Part shown: in pieces, positions 23,393 to 34,849 of the stretch
How positions within the stretch are numbered: position 1 is the first letter of the stretch
Layout: each line of letters starts with the position of its first letter
NCBI GenBank assembly: GCA_011109175.1
Contig: RDEW01000005.1
Coordinates: 1,118,324-1,182,323 of the forward strand
Length of the DNA: 64,000 bases
Direction of reading: 5' to 3'
Source of the DNA: Dicyema japonicum
Lineage: Eukaryota; Dicyemida; Rhombozoa; Dicyemidae
Position numbers and translations under genes: made by a program
Notes under the pieces: model-generated
The model's database searches: none
Told to the model about the DNA's origin: nothing
Seen by the model: only the letters and a program-made list of their open reading frames with translations

Positions 23393-24601
23393 CTATTATG
23401 ATGTTGCTTATAATAAAAAACTTGTTATTATGTAATTTTATATTCGTACCTTTATATTTACTCGAATCTTTATTAACCAGTTAGCCACAATAGACTAAAC
23501 AGAGCGTGTCTAGTTTATTGTTTAACTAGAGGATCCTTGGTTTTCAATAACAACTTTTTGCATTTAGTATCTCGCTCAGATGGTCCATTGTAATCACAAA
23601 GATCTACTGACAAAGAGTATCTCTCTTCATCTTAATTTCCATGATACTCTGCAGTATCTCTTTTAATATCCAAAATTTCTTTGTGAAATTCAACTTAATT
23701 TTTTATTTTGAAGTTTTTCACGAAATCTACAATTCAATAAGTTAATCAAGATTTACCGAGTACCCATACAAGAAATCATCCACTAATGAAAAGCTTTCTT
23801 TACGTAGTTGATGGTTAAGTAGTGCGAAATCTTAATCCCACACAATCTACGAGTTGTCAAATGTCACTAGTCAGCCTTAATACAATCTGACAATTTTATG
23901 TTCACACTTTGTAACCACGTCGAGATAAATAACTAACTCAGTGTAGAACCTCTCATTTGGAGTTTCTGTGTATTAACATGGCGTCCTCTTCACAAAGGTG
24001 GTCATTATTGTTTTGGATTTTTGATGAAAAAGTTGTACATTCCATCAAAGCCACTGGTTCTCCAATTCAAATTGTTTACTTCAAGGATAATTTCTTTGCT
24101 AAATTCTACCCCGGTCACAACGTTTGTTCATAAAAATATGATCTCATTGCTCACATGTTTTTTTCAAATATTCTCCAAAATTTACTCACTCGTTTTCATT
24201 GAACAAAAGCTCGACGAGTGACGCCGTCATCAGTGGATACTGGATTGTCTAGAAAGGACCCACACACAAGAAAAAAAGAAGTGAAGATCATTCCTTGGTT
24301 CTACGATTAGTTAAAATTAACTGTTCTTTACTTAAATAAAGTGTGTGTCCTGCCTATGCGGAGCTATAAATACTATGGCTCTCGTGAAAAGGCTTAAAAA
24401 AGCTCGACATTCTTTTTTTCTTTGTTTAAGCCAGAATAAAAATATCTTCTTGCCCTTCGAGATCCACATTGACAAAGCATATCTAAGCTCTGGTTTAGTT
24501 CTTGAGTTTAGTTTCCATGACAAATGGTTAACATAAAATGCTGACAAAAGGTACAAATTATTTAAATCTAAAAGTTTATTGTTTTTAAGAAATTGTTAAT
24601 A
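23393..24601. other. Unresolved interval; possible minus-strand exons
   Basis: Protein-like open stretches on the minus strand include VEFSKEIILEVNNLNWRTSG (~24110-24050), ERFYTELVIYLDVVTKCEH (~23970-23900) and RYSLSVDLCDYNGPSERDTK (~23625-23560). They are separated by short stop-containing gaps, as expected for a mini-intron gene. I do not recognise the protein and the joins are not proven. The 3' flank of the TBC gene occupies the last ~60 bases. Confidence 0.3.
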
Positions 24602-26123
24602 TTATAAATCTGTTTTCTTGAAATATTTGGTTTCTTTATCGTAAAATTGATTACGATTATCAGATATAGTATTTATTGACAGGTTATCAAAACAAGTATA
24701 ATCTGATTCTTTGGTGGTTGGAGATACATCAGTAACTGAAGATATATCGTCTAGCTCAGCATATTTTATATTTTTGATTCCATTAGCAATGATATCTTGA
24801 TATGTTATTTCTTTTGGTTGAATATGACTACTTTTATAGTTTCTCATATCATTTATCTTAGTTATCGGATTACTTGGACTAGTCTGTGGTTTTTTTGGTG
24901 CACAATGACAATTTTCCTTCATTAAAATTTTTCTATATTTCTTAAATAAATATAAAATAAACATTATATTTTCTAAATACTTTCTCAGAAATCTCTCAGA
25001 AAATAATGGAGAAGAATTGAACAAATTCATAATTTCATCATAATTTTTAGATTTAATATCCTCTAAAATTACAAATATGTGAACTTCTAAGAATACGCAT
25101 CACTACAAAGGCCATGACAGTCAGAACGGAGTCTCCCTCCAAGAAAAACATATCATATAGTCTCAAAGTCGCGGAAAACGGGATCTTAATGTATAATAAA
25201 GTTTACCTTTCCAACAAAGCACTGCATAAACCAACGGAATGTATATAGAGGAGAAGTGATCTCTAGTTTAATCAAATGACGGTACAATCCCTTTGAGTAT
25301 AAACGCAAAAGGAAGTCATGATGATCTTGAAGTGAGAACAAACGCGGAAAGTCTGTTGAGAAGATTCCTTTTCAATAATAATAATAATTACCATGGAGAT
25401 TGTATAATGAATTAGAAAAAAGACATTCAAATGCCCAAAATGCATCCTCCTCTTCCATAAATAGTAGAATAATGGCAGCTACTTCACTCATCCCTTGACA
25501 GTACCCAACATTTGAATTGTACTCTGAATACGTCAAAAGAATATTAAACAGTTCACATTGTCTAAATAATACAAACAAGTACTTTGATCCATATTCCTCA
25601 CGAAAAGACATGTGATTACGAAATGTTCGTTGAACATCTAAATGAATTTGATTAACATAGGGTGAGTGATTAATGGAATGAATTAGGAATCTCTATGTAT
25701 TAAATAATAGTTAACCTTATATACTCCTCGTTTATTTCTTTTAACTCTATCAACATCCAAAATCCATTTCCAGAAGGTTGGACGGATGAAATTTGGAATT
25801 CCATGTTTGACCACTTTACGTAATTTTCTTTTGTCGTTTAGAACAACATTATAATTAATCATTTTTTTTATTGCGAGAATATTTTGTTTGCAAGGAAAAA
25901 TCTAAATTTATAACATTCTAACCTTGACTGATTCAGCTTCTGATTTGCTTTTGCTTTTAAAATAAGTAAAAAAATACTAAATAAATCCATATGTATCACA
26001 GAAATATGAACGATCAATCTCTGATGTAGAATGTTCCTTGTAAAAATTGATTATATGTATTCTCTGCTTTTCCCGCTCAATTTCATTAAAGTCTGAAATA
26101 ATTTATTTTATACCACTTGCCAT
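24602..26123 (-). CDS. TBC-domain Rab GTPase-activating protein (USP6NL/RN-tre-like)
   Basis: Stimulates GTP hydrolysis by Rab proteins in membrane traffic. Eight exons and seven GT...AG introns: 26093-26113, 25954-25977, 25902-25922, 25693-25715, 25368-25391, 25185-25206 and 25063-25084 (21, 24, 21, 23, 24, 22, 22 nt). The exons sum to 1365 nt = 454 codons plus stop, with no break. Start ATG at 26123 (MAS/DFNEIEREKQR). The TBC domain carries the arginine finger in QIHLDVQRTFRNH (~25630) and the glutamine finger in VGYCQGMSEVAAIILLF (~25490), both catalytic residues present, then EEEDAFWAFECLF, FRWFMQCFVGKIPF and LYDMFFLEGDSVLTVMAF. The YGFIYK N-terminal block and domain order match USP6NL/TBC1D3 relatives. 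The tail of ~140 residues is low-complexity and polar. Intact and probably active. Confidence 0.92.
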
Positions 26124-26699
26124 ATTGAATTGGTTTTTCAAACTTATTACTTATATATTAATAAATATAATTAATTAATTACAAAATTTTAATATTTTAA
26201 AGTGAACGGATAATATGCGGTTCGTATTCTAATCAATTGTTTGGGTCTGCCTCAGCTCAAATACACTTGACGGATCTCTGGGACCGTCCGTTCTTGGTTG
26301 TGACGTCAGTTATCGATTTCCTTCACTCGAAGGGATTGGGGGTAAATAAATCGATCAGTTCTATTGTATACTTTCATACGTTTTAAAAGTATATTGATGA
26401 CAAAACTATAAAGCTAAGAGTGGGTCAATTTGGAAGGTTTCATTTTTAATGCAAAATTGAAAATGGAGTAATCTATAGTCTATGAAGAGCAGATTCCGCT
26501 CGTGTGTTAATGGTTGAAGTGACAGTTCTAATGATATTTGCTTCATCATTATCACGTTAGGATCCTGAGTTTTAGTGAACATATGGTAACTAGAGAATTG
26601 GATAATTTGAGGAAATTTGTCTATTAAAAACGTTATCAATTAACCATGTGGTTTTTTATGATAACATAATTAAAAACTAGTCAAACATATTTTCACCCA
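26124..26699. other. Intergenic, no recognised gene
   Basis: Likely contains the promoter of the minus-strand TBC gene (immediately upstream of 26123). A 77-codon open frame on the minus strand (26639-26406) has no recognisable similarity. Confidence 0.4.
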
Positions 26700-26960
26700 A
26701 TTAATTGGAATTCTGATTGATGAGGCAGTAGAATCGATGTTCAAGGCAAAGAGTAAGGAGCAGAAGGGGACGCCCTGTTGGACTCCAGCAATCTTTGATT
26801 GCCTATAACGATTTGTCATTCTGAAGGCAATTAATTTTTATACAAAAATGAGTTCTCAGGTATATTCGAAAATCTCTGCCCGAAGAATGCGGTCAGTAAG
26901 AGCCTTTATTGAATTAAGGCACTCCTTATATTGGCAGCAGTAACAGAAGTAAGGTTATTA
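26700..26960 (-). pseudogene. RLE-A RT fragment
   Basis: The minus strand reads GVQQGVPFCSLLFALNIDST, a degraded motif B of the RLE-A reverse transcriptase (QQGDPLGPLLFALAID in the better copies). Short and truncated on both sides. Confidence 0.65.
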
Positions 26961-27161
26961 ATATGGCTCGGACGTAGCCTTATATCTCAGCACTATGACA
27001 ATTTTTGCCATAGAATTCCATTTTAAAGGAAGGGTCATTTTTTATTAATGAGTTAAATTATATAAAAATTAATTAAAAATGTTTTATCTTTACAAAGTTA
27101 TAGATAACCATTTTTGATTTTAAATGCCATAATTCATTTTAGTTCACAAGTGCCATTTTTT

Positions 27162-28431
27162 GGAAGGTTCCTTCTTCCTACCGTCCAATTTCATTAACGT
27201 GCGCATTATCGCGCCTAATGGAGAAACTCGTACTCTGGAAAATTAAACCCCATTTTCCCGAATGCCACTTTCAACATGGTTTCAAATGTGAGCGTTCAAC
27301 TACGACACATTTGTCTCAATTTATATCAGAAGGGTTCAACGAACCGAAACGTTATTTACGGACAAAATTGGTTTTTCTTGATTTCCAGAAGGCTTTCGAT
27401 TTTGTCTCGAGAACATTACTCACGAAAAAGGTTTTTGATACCACCATTCAGCCGGCTTTGAAAAGATGGATAGCCAATTTTCTCTCCGGAAGAAGAGGAC
27501 GTGTCTATAAACCACGCAAGATCGAGGTCCCATCTCCTACCAAATGGCGTCCCTCAAGGATCGCCCCTCTCTCCGCCGTTATTCAACTTATTCCTCAACT
27601 ATTTACCCTGCCCTGGAGGACCAGATTTAATGCTTCTCACTTATGCTGACGACCTAATCATCGCTAGCAGGAACAAATACGTGGGTACAGCAAAATAAGA
27701 GCTTCAGTCACATATTGACGACCTGGGACCTTGGTTGAAGTTGAATCGTCTCTCCATATCCAGGGATAAATCAACATATACAATCTTCACCACGGACAGA
27801 AAAGAAAAACATACACTGAATTTGAACATTTATGGAGATTCCTTATCATTACAGATTCGTCCAACTATCCTGGGAGTGACATTTGACTTTTTGATGACAT
27901 TTTCTCAACATGTGAAAAACGTTATGACAAAGGGTCTCAGGAAACTAAATATAATCAAACCGCTCAGGAATACGCTGTCGTCTTGTTCAATCAACTCCTA
28001 AAACCGACAGTGGAGTATGCTTGTGCCTCATGGGCCTATGGAGCTTCGATATCAAATTAATTCAAGATCAATTCCCTAATTGGCAAACTGGCACGTCTAA
28101 CGAATCTACCCCTGATCTTCCCCCCAATGCTTGACCACTCCGCAGTCAAAAATAATGGCTTCGGCTTCATCGGTCTGTGTGGCCAAGAAACAAGTCGTTT
28201 CTTCCATTCAAGGCTAGAGGGCTCAAATACACGAAATTTGGGGAAAAAACCCACCACTCTTCAAACTCTAATAAAAGATGATCGTCGTCTATTTAGGAAA
28301 GCCGTGGGTACTTTGGAGGAATATAGGAAAAACCTCTCGATCCTGTTGAGGCGTACCGGGATCACTTAATTAGTTGGTTTATCCTTCTTTCTTGGTGTTC
28401 TCTTTTCGGGGTTATTAAATAAATAAATAAA
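27162..28431 (+). mobile_element. APE-type LINE, 5'-truncated
   Basis: Bounded by an 11-bp TSD TGCCATTTTTT (27151-27161 and 28432-28442). Starts in the RT fingers (YRPISLTCALSRLMEKLVLW in a broken frame), FQHGFKCERSTTTHLSQF, FLDFQKAFDFVSRTLL (motif A), motif B NGVPQGSPLSPPLFNLFL (~27540), LLTYADDLIIASRNK (~27640), LGVTF (~27870) and the C-terminus ending RRTGIT (28369). Nearly identical to the nested copy at 7550-9679, so both come from a recently active source. Frameshifts at ~27500, 27690, 28000 and 28080. Confidence 0.88.
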
Positions 28432-28442
28432 TGCCATTTTTT

Positions 28443-28516
28443 ACTTTTAAATAATTATTGTAAAAAAATAAAATTTTTTTGTATCTTTGGCGCAACTAAT
28501 CAGAAATGTGCCAAAG
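28443..28516 (+). pseudogene. RLE-B remnant, left part of the host of the next LINE
   Basis: Short AT-rich sequence continuing across the LINE at 28531-30843 into 30858-31000. The joined remnant encodes a YLYLGVLKDKGSKVMKDKF-like stretch, resembling the GYKYLGV region of RLE-B. Confidence 0.45.
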
Positions 28517-28530
28517 ATACAAGTTATTTG

Positions 28531-30843
28531 ACCTGATTATACTGAACACCCCTAACTCACATACGAGGACTCCATTAAGGATGACTGATAGCTGCACATC
28601 CCCCGACTTAACATTATGCTCACCTTCTCTGGCTGGACTCATTTCCTGGAACGTCTTTTACGGCTTCCCAGTGACCACAATCCAATCCTTCTAAAATTGA
28701 GAGGTCTTCGACGATACAGGAGACGGTCGGCGGAATCAAAAAGATTCAAGGATTATACGAAGGTTGACTGGTCTGGTTTCAGTAACCTTGTGGATAAATT
28801 CTTGGCCGGGAGATTATCCTTCCCAATACGCTCTATTGACGAGGCCGCAGAAATTATCAGCGCTGCCATTCAGAAAGCTGACCATATTTTTATTCCTATA
28901 TCGTCATACAAGAAGTTTATTCCTACCCTCAGCTCTTATACAATAAGTCTTATAAAACAAAGAGACCGGCTGAAGAGATGCCATCTGTTGGACATGAAGT
29001 CTTTGACAGCCCTCAGACAACTGAATAAAAGAATCTGTCAGAGCATAAAAGAACACAAGGACAAGAGATGGCAGCATCTAGTTAACCACCTCGACAGGAA
29101 AAGTACATCCCGACACTTCTGGAAAACTCTTAAACAAGTCAAGTCGGAGCTGGATGATGCAGACGGAACCGGAAAGTCTTCTCCTGAACACTTATGCCAC
29201 CTACATCCTAACATCCTTATGAAACATTACGCTGGAATTAGCTTCAAACCATTCTCGAAACACCTGGACATTAAGGTGCGTGCCCATAAACCGAAGAAGG
29301 AACCTTATCACGAACTATTCACAGATGACCAAGTCTTGGATGTGATCACCAGATTAAAGAGCTCACGGGCGTGCGGGCCTGACAAAGTATCTTCTATTCA
29401 CCTAAAACACCTAAGCCACTACGCAATTGGCTACCTCACGCATATATACAATCTGTCCATTAACTATAATATTATTCCTAAGATTTGGAAGAATTCTATC
29501 ATCAGACCGATATTGAAGGCTGGGAAACCAGAGACAGAACCTGCATCCTACAGGCCTATTTCCGTTACCAGCACACTGTCAAAAATTATGGAGAAACTTG
29601 TATTATCAGTCATTATTCCGTATCTTCCGCGTCCTATATTTCAACATGGTTTCCTCCGCGGTAGGTCCACCGCTACATACTTGGCAACTTTATCGCAGTT
29701 CATTGCCGACGGTTTTAACACCCATCCTCCGCCTCACAAACGCACAATCTTGGTTTCTATTGACATCAACAAAGCCTTTGACACTGTTTCGAGGAAAATC
29801 TTGGTTGGAAAAATTTTTTCTACTAATATTCGTCCGAATGTGAAATTATGGCTGGCCAACTTTTTGTCTGGAAGACGTGGAAGAGTAGTCAGTGGTGATC
29901 TCAGATCTAGATCACGATTACTACCGAACGGGGTACCCCAGGGGTCTCCACTTTCACCAATTCTATTCAACCTTTTCCTACACGACCTACCTAATGATGG
30001 AGACGAAGATTCCCTGTTATTATCCTACGCAGACGACGTAGTCATTGCAATACGGAACCGCTCGACTCAAGTCGCATCCCTTAAAACTCAGACAAAATTG
30101 AACATTCTCCACGATTGGATTGCTGGCAATCGACTAACGATTTCTGCAACCAAGTCTATCTGTTCCACATTCACGTCGGACCGTCGTTCCAAGGATGAAC
30201 CGAGTCTTTTCATTGGTCCCACTAGGATTCCAGTGACAAAGTCCCCCATTGTCCTTGGAGTCAAGTACGACAGCCTTCTCAAATTCAACTCCCACGCAAC
30301 AGACATGATCACCAGGGGCCTCCAGAAAGTTAACGTTATACGCGCCCTTGTTCGGAGGACCACGAGGAACATGGACTTTTCCGTTTCTACACTCTACCAA
30401 CAAACAATCGCGCCTGCCATTGAGTATGCCTCCGTTGCATGGAGATTCGGGCTATCGGAGTCTTTGGTCCAAAGAATCAACTCGATATACCGGAAAACAA
30501 TCAGTATGCTTTCCCCACGTAATGGATCAACAGTCGACCCACTACTCATGGAAGCTAAGATCCGTAGTCGTGGCTCCGGATTTCTTCGCCTCTGTGAGGA
30601 AGATGGAAATCCGCTTCGCCTAATCCTTCCCATGGCAAGAGAAAACCGATTGGATAAGAAATTCCCCTCCCCGATCGGATTCCTCTGCAAGACCGAGAGA
30701 AGGCTCTTCCGGAAAGTAGTGGGGACGATGGAGGATCACAGACGTCGAATGGCACAAGTGATTGCGAGGACTGGGATCACCTAACTGTCTGACTCTTTTG
30801 TCTTTCTTTCTCGGTGTTCCCGGGTTATTAAAATAATAAATAA
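28531..30843 (+). mobile_element. APE-type LINE, 5'-truncated, youngest-looking copy
   Basis: Exactly bounded by a perfect 14-bp TSD, ATACAAGTTATTTG (28517-28530 and 30844-30857). It begins in the EN C-terminus (TRTPLRMTDS and SPDLTLCSPS in one frame), shifts frame once near 28616-28690, then is open through to the stop. The 3' end has the family UTR with TTTCTCGGTGTTCCCGGGTT and a TAAATAA tail. It is missing most of the endonuclease and the 2A leader, as expected from incomplete reverse transcription. It landed in an RLE-B remnant. Confidence 0.92.
28616..30784 (+). CDS. LINE reverse transcriptase, 722-codon open frame
   Basis: The longest intact frame in the window. Residue ~18: PSDHNPILLKL, the end of the APE nuclease with its catalytic histidine. 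Residues ~100-290: linker rich in K/R (LKSSRACGPDKVSSIHLKHL). RT: YRPISVTSTLSKIMEKLVLS (~305), FQHGFLRGRSTATYLATL (~345), VSIDINKAFDTVSRKIL (motif A, ~379), NGVPQGSPLSPILFNLFL (motif B, ~436), LLSYADDVVIAIRN (motif C, ~467) and LGVKYDSLLKF (motif D/E). All RT catalytic aspartates are present. The first methionine lies inside the EN and is not a natural start; the element is 5'-truncated, so the protein is probably not made, although the RT fold may be undamaged. Confidence 0.85.
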   Translation: MLTFSGWTHFLERLLRLPSDHNPILLKLRGLRRYRRRSAESKRFKDYTKVDWSGFSNLVDKFLAGRLSFPIRSIDEAAEIISAAIQKADHIFIPISSYKKFIPTLSSYTISLIKQRDRLKRCHLLDMKSLTALRQLNKRICQSIKEHKDKRWQHLVNHLDRKSTSRHFWKTLKQVKSELDDADGTGKSSPEHLCHLHPNILMKHYAGISFKPFSKHLDIKVRAHKPKKEPYHELFTDDQVLDVITRLKSSRACGPDKVSSIHLKHLSHYAIGYLTHIYNLSINYNIIPKIWKNSIIRPILKAGKPETEPASYRPISVTSTLSKIMEKLVLSVIIPYLPRPIFQHGFLRGRSTATYLATLSQFIADGFNTHPPPHKRTILVSIDINKAFDTVSRKILVGKIFSTNIRPNVKLWLANFLSGRRGRVVSGDLRSRSRLLPNGVPQGSPLSPILFNLFLHDLPNDGDEDSLLLSYADDVVIAIRNRSTQVASLKTQTKLNILHDWIAGNRLTISATKSICSTFTSDRRSKDEPSLFIGPTRIPVTKSPIVLGVKYDSLLKFNSHATDMITRGLQKVNVIRALVRRTTRNMDFSVSTLYQQTIAPAIEYASVAWRFGLSESLVQRINSIYRKTISMLSPRNGSTVDPLLMEAKIRSRGSGFLRLCEEDGNPLRLILPMARENRLDKKFPSPIGFLCKTERRLFRKVVGTMEDHRRRMAQVIARTGIT

Positions 30844-31020
30844 ATACAAGTTATTTGGATGGTTGTGAGGGATATCTTTATCTTGGAGTGTTAAAAGATA
30901 AAGGGAGTAAGGTTATGAAAGACAAATTTATGAAAAAATTGCTGAAAATGTGAAGAAAAGGATAGAGATTCGAGAAAAATCGTCAGACGGTTAGGTTATC
31001 CTAGTTCCCGAAATCAACTG

Positions 31021-33240
31021 AGCCATCTAATATATGTAGTCTTCAATTGTTCCCACTACCATGTGAAATAGTTTTCTCTCATCCCTGCAGAGGAATCCGC
31101 TTGTAGAGGAGAACATCCTAACTAATCTACTTTCTTTTGCCTTGGAAAAGAACGGGCCAAGCGGGTTTCCATCCTCGTTACAGACGCGAAGGAATTCAGA
31201 ACCGCGACTACTAGTCGTAGCTTTCGTGAGTAGGGGATTAACCATTGATCTATAATGAGGGCCCATCATATGAATAGTTTTTCGGTATATTGAAATGATT
31301 CTGTTAAACGTAGTCTCTGATAACGAGAATCTCTACGCAACAGAGGCATACTCCACACGAAAGTTTACCGATAGAGTGCTGCAACAGAAGCATTCAATTT
31401 CAAAAGAGTCCTCGCGCGTACAACATTCAACTTCTGCATGCATTTAGTGAGGACTTTCTTTTCATGTGAGTTAATATTCAACAGCTTGTCGAACATTACT
31501 TCAAGAATTGAAGGAGACCTTGTTACTTGTTAATTGAGGGATACTTTGTTACTGGTATCTGGACAGGACCAATGAAAATTCTTGAATCGTTTTTTTGAAC
31601 GAAAGCCTAAGGTGAAAAGGGTGCACATTGATTTTTTTGAAGAAATCGATAATCGGAGTAAAAGATTGAAAAGGGTCGAAGAAAGCGGAGAACCTTGGGG
31701 TTCTTCGTTAGGCAGTAATCGTGATCTTTATGTAAATTGACCGCAGACAATTATTTCACTTCGCCCAGAAAGAAAGTTCGGCAACCACAGTTTTAGGTTT
31801 TGACGAACTTTCAATCAAAAATCTTTCCAATAAGAAGCTTCCTCGAGACAGTTTCGAAAGCCATGTTTATGTCGATAGAGACCATTGTAATTCGCATGTG
31901 TGGTGGGGTGGCATTAAATCCATCGGCTATGAATTCAGATAGTGCGGTTAAATGGGTGGACCTTCCAGGACGAAAACCGTGTTGGAAAGCCGCTCGAGGG
32001 AGGTCTGGAGTAATGGTGGCTATACCAGTTTTTCAAAAAGTTTTGATAATGTGCTGGTTAGGGAGATTGGCCTGTATGGAGCAGGTTCTCCCTTCGGTTT
32101 CCGGGCTTCAAAACTCGTTTTGTAACAGTTTATCCAAATTTTGGGAATAATATTATAGTGATAGACAGGTTCAATATTTGCGTGAGGCAGCCAATTGCGT
32201 ATTTGCTTAGGTGTTTTAGGTGAATCGAAGATACTTTGTCAGGGCCACAGGCTTGTGAGTTCTTTAATTCGGCGATAATCTGAGACCTGCTTATCTAAGA
32301 ATAGTTCTATGTAAGGTTCTTTCTTCGGTTTATGAGCATATATTTTGATATCCAGGTGTTTAGAGAATGTTTTGAAGCTGATTTCAGCGTAATGTTTCAT
32401 AAGTAGGTTAGAGTGTATATGACAAATGTGTTCTGGAGAAAAGTTACGGGTTCCATTTGCATTTTCCAACTCTGATTTAATTTGAGTGTTTTCCAGAATT
32501 GATGAGATGAAACTTTCCTGTTGAGACGATTGACTAAGTTACGCCATCTCTGAGCCTGGTGGTCTTTTAGCTCTGGTTGATATTTAGTTGTCTGATGGGT
32601 TTCAAACATATCAAGTCCGTCGGATGGAATCTTTTCATAAGGTTTCTTCGTTTTATAAGTGTAGTGTCTGGGAATTGAGGGTATAAAATTCGTGTATGAT
32701 GAGAGAGGAATAATGCCACACTAATGATTTTTAGGGCTTCATAAGACCATTTTCGATGAACTCGCCTCGGCTGTCAGAGGACTGTGTAGCAAGCCAAACG
32801 GGGTGTCGGGCATTTAGGTCGCCGCATATTAGAACGTTATTTAGCACTGAGGGGCGGGGTAGGATTTTGGGCAGGATCCTTGTGGTTGAATATATAGGTT
32901 AATCAAATTAATCCAAAAAGTAGGGTACAGCTCCATTTGATTATGATCTGCTCCATGGTATCGTCTGAGCCCAAAAATTCTGAGGTTCGTCGACTCACGT
33001 CAACGAAAGGTATACCGTTTTTTATAATTGTGAGTAGTCCTCCACCTGGTCACGGTCCTTACTGATCACTGTGTATCCTCGGAAGGAAAGTGTTGGTTTG
33101 GAGGATGAGAGCTTGGTTTCTTGGATGAGAGCAAGATTAGCTTGATTTGCGGAGAGGAGAGCTCGAAGTTTTAGAATTTTTCTTCTAATTCCATTTGTAT
33201 TTAGTTGTAGAATTATTAAGTTTCCACGTGGACCAAGGTT
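31021..33240 (-). mobile_element. APE-type LINE, heavily decayed
   Basis: Minus-strand order from 33240: EN fragment with NARHPVWLATQSSDSRGE (~32820-32770), linker (32609-32239; KHYAEISFKTFSKHLDIKI), RT scraps with motif-A-like and LPSVSG-region codons on the opposite strand (32150-31680), and the C-terminus FLRVCNEDGNPLGPFFS ... FHMVVGTIEDYIY (31269-31027), which parallels the end of the copy at 28531-30843. Many stops and frameshifts. Confidence 0.7.
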
Positions 33241-33369
33241 TGTTTCATGTCACCACGTAGAAGGATCAATAGATCAGAACAATGATGAAACCAGACGAAG
33301 TCGGAGGCACATAGGTTAAGGGAACCCACAAGTAGTGGCAGAATTTGGTGGCTCTTTTCGTTCCTTTCC

Positions 33370-34150
33370 GGAATGGTTGACACCTTTTCGGGTGAGCTAC
33401 AAGACAAGCAGATTAAACTCTTAAATTTAACAATATTGGACGAAGAATCCCTAAGGATGATAATAGTCCTGATCTCAGACACAGATCTTCGAGTTCAAGT
33501 AGGCCCTGAACGGTCTGAAAAATTTTCTATTCATGTTAGGGTACCACAGGGGATTCCTTATATCCGATTTTGTTCTTAGTCGATGAAACATGGAAAAGAG
33601 AGAGGAAGTTAGGGTCACTAGGAGACTGGGAAGATATTAAAAGGAGTAAAACTTTAGCAATGCCATTAAATAGAATACAATTCAGATGGATTCCATGTAT
33701 CATTCAAGACAAATTTACGGCTTCACATCGCTTTTGTATTCCATGTGCTCTGTAATTCTGGTCAATCAGTCACACTGGGAAATAATAAACTCCTACGACG
33801 GAAATCAGCTACGGTTGCTGATTAAAATCAGGATTCCAAAAAAGATTTGTAACAAAGAGCTTTACAGAATATTCAATTCACAGTCGATAGAATTAAAGAC
33901 CAAATGGATAGGTGGAAGTTATTTGGACATATCCTAAGAATGAACAAAGAAGTTCCGGCAAACTATGGAAGTTTAATTTCAAAACAGTTTTGGATACCAC
34001 GGACATCCTCGCTTTTTTTTCCTACTGCAATTCACGAAGATCTTGTGACTGTAAAGAAGAAACTTGAAAATGCAGAGACATAAATGTCCTTCGAAAAATC
34101 TCCTTCTCAAGGAGAGCGATGAATCTAACATAAAAGATTGTGAATTGTGT
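33370..34150 (+). pseudogene. Type C (RTE-like) retrotransposon fragment
   Basis: Reads RT near motif B (ISDTDLRVQVGPERSEKFSI, VRVPQGIP) and, after breaks, the C-terminal region RIPKKICNKELYRIFNSQS, FGHILRMNKEVPAN and PTAIHEDLVTVKKKLENAE. The same C-terminal signature (LFGHILRM) is found at 56790-57020. Non-functional. Confidence 0.6.
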
Positions 34151-34849
34151 CTCAGAAGCGACAAGTAGGTAAATTTATTTTAATTGTGTTTTGTAAAATA
34201 ATGAGATAATATTCTGGAGGGGTATATGGAAATATGCTTTAATATCTTGAAATGGTCAACCAGCTACTCTTTGGAGACTACGTAATTCCTTCGAACTCTT
34301 AGGTTTAACAAGGAGACTCCCTTGGATTCATACTATTCTGCCTTGCAATCGAGAGAACTACCAAACTTCCTCTCAATCTGTGTATCTAGATCAGCCATGT
34401 CAAACACGCGGCCGCGCCCCGCCCAAAGTTCTGTTATACATGCGACGACATTGGGCCTACCATGTCATTAAAATGAGACCAACAGAGAAAAGCAGTGGAT
34501 TTATGTCAATGGTTGTCAAAATGAAAGGTCGCGAGCGTTCTACGTGGTCAGAAGGACTTTACGCTCATACGCTTAAACTATACGCTAGCCTTATATACGA
34601 ACGTTCTCAGAACGATGATACAAGATGCGTGCTTCAACGTGTTTGGCAAAGCTTACCTTCATAACATAATAATAATAACACCAGAGACCACGGTTACACA
34701 AGCTAATTAATCACGTGATACCAACACGTTCTAGCAGGGACCTCATCTTCGCCCTCGACTCAACACAAGCACGTATCGGTCGACTGACTGGCGCGTTTTA
34801 TGGTTAATTCGTATCATGGCTTCAAAAGGCATTGGTGGCTGGAACTCTT
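34151..34849. other. Spacer with a hAT-like terminal repeat
   Basis: Contains CAGCCATGTCAAACACGCGG at 34394-34413, very like the CAGGGGTGTCAAACTC ends of GTF2IRD2-type hAT elements (compare 45546 and 53570). No transposase was recognised in the ~450 bases that follow. Confidence 0.45.

Noticed and set aside
28616-30784. 722-codon frame as a domesticated host RT gene
   Set aside because: It has a perfect TSD, LINE 3' UTR and tail, and a start inside the truncated endonuclease: a recent insertion, not a domesticated gene.
34394-34413. tRNA or RNA gene near the GC-rich patch
   Set aside because: The GC-rich stretch is explained by a hAT terminal repeat; no cloverleaf could be drawn. No tRNA or rRNA was recognised anywhere in the window.
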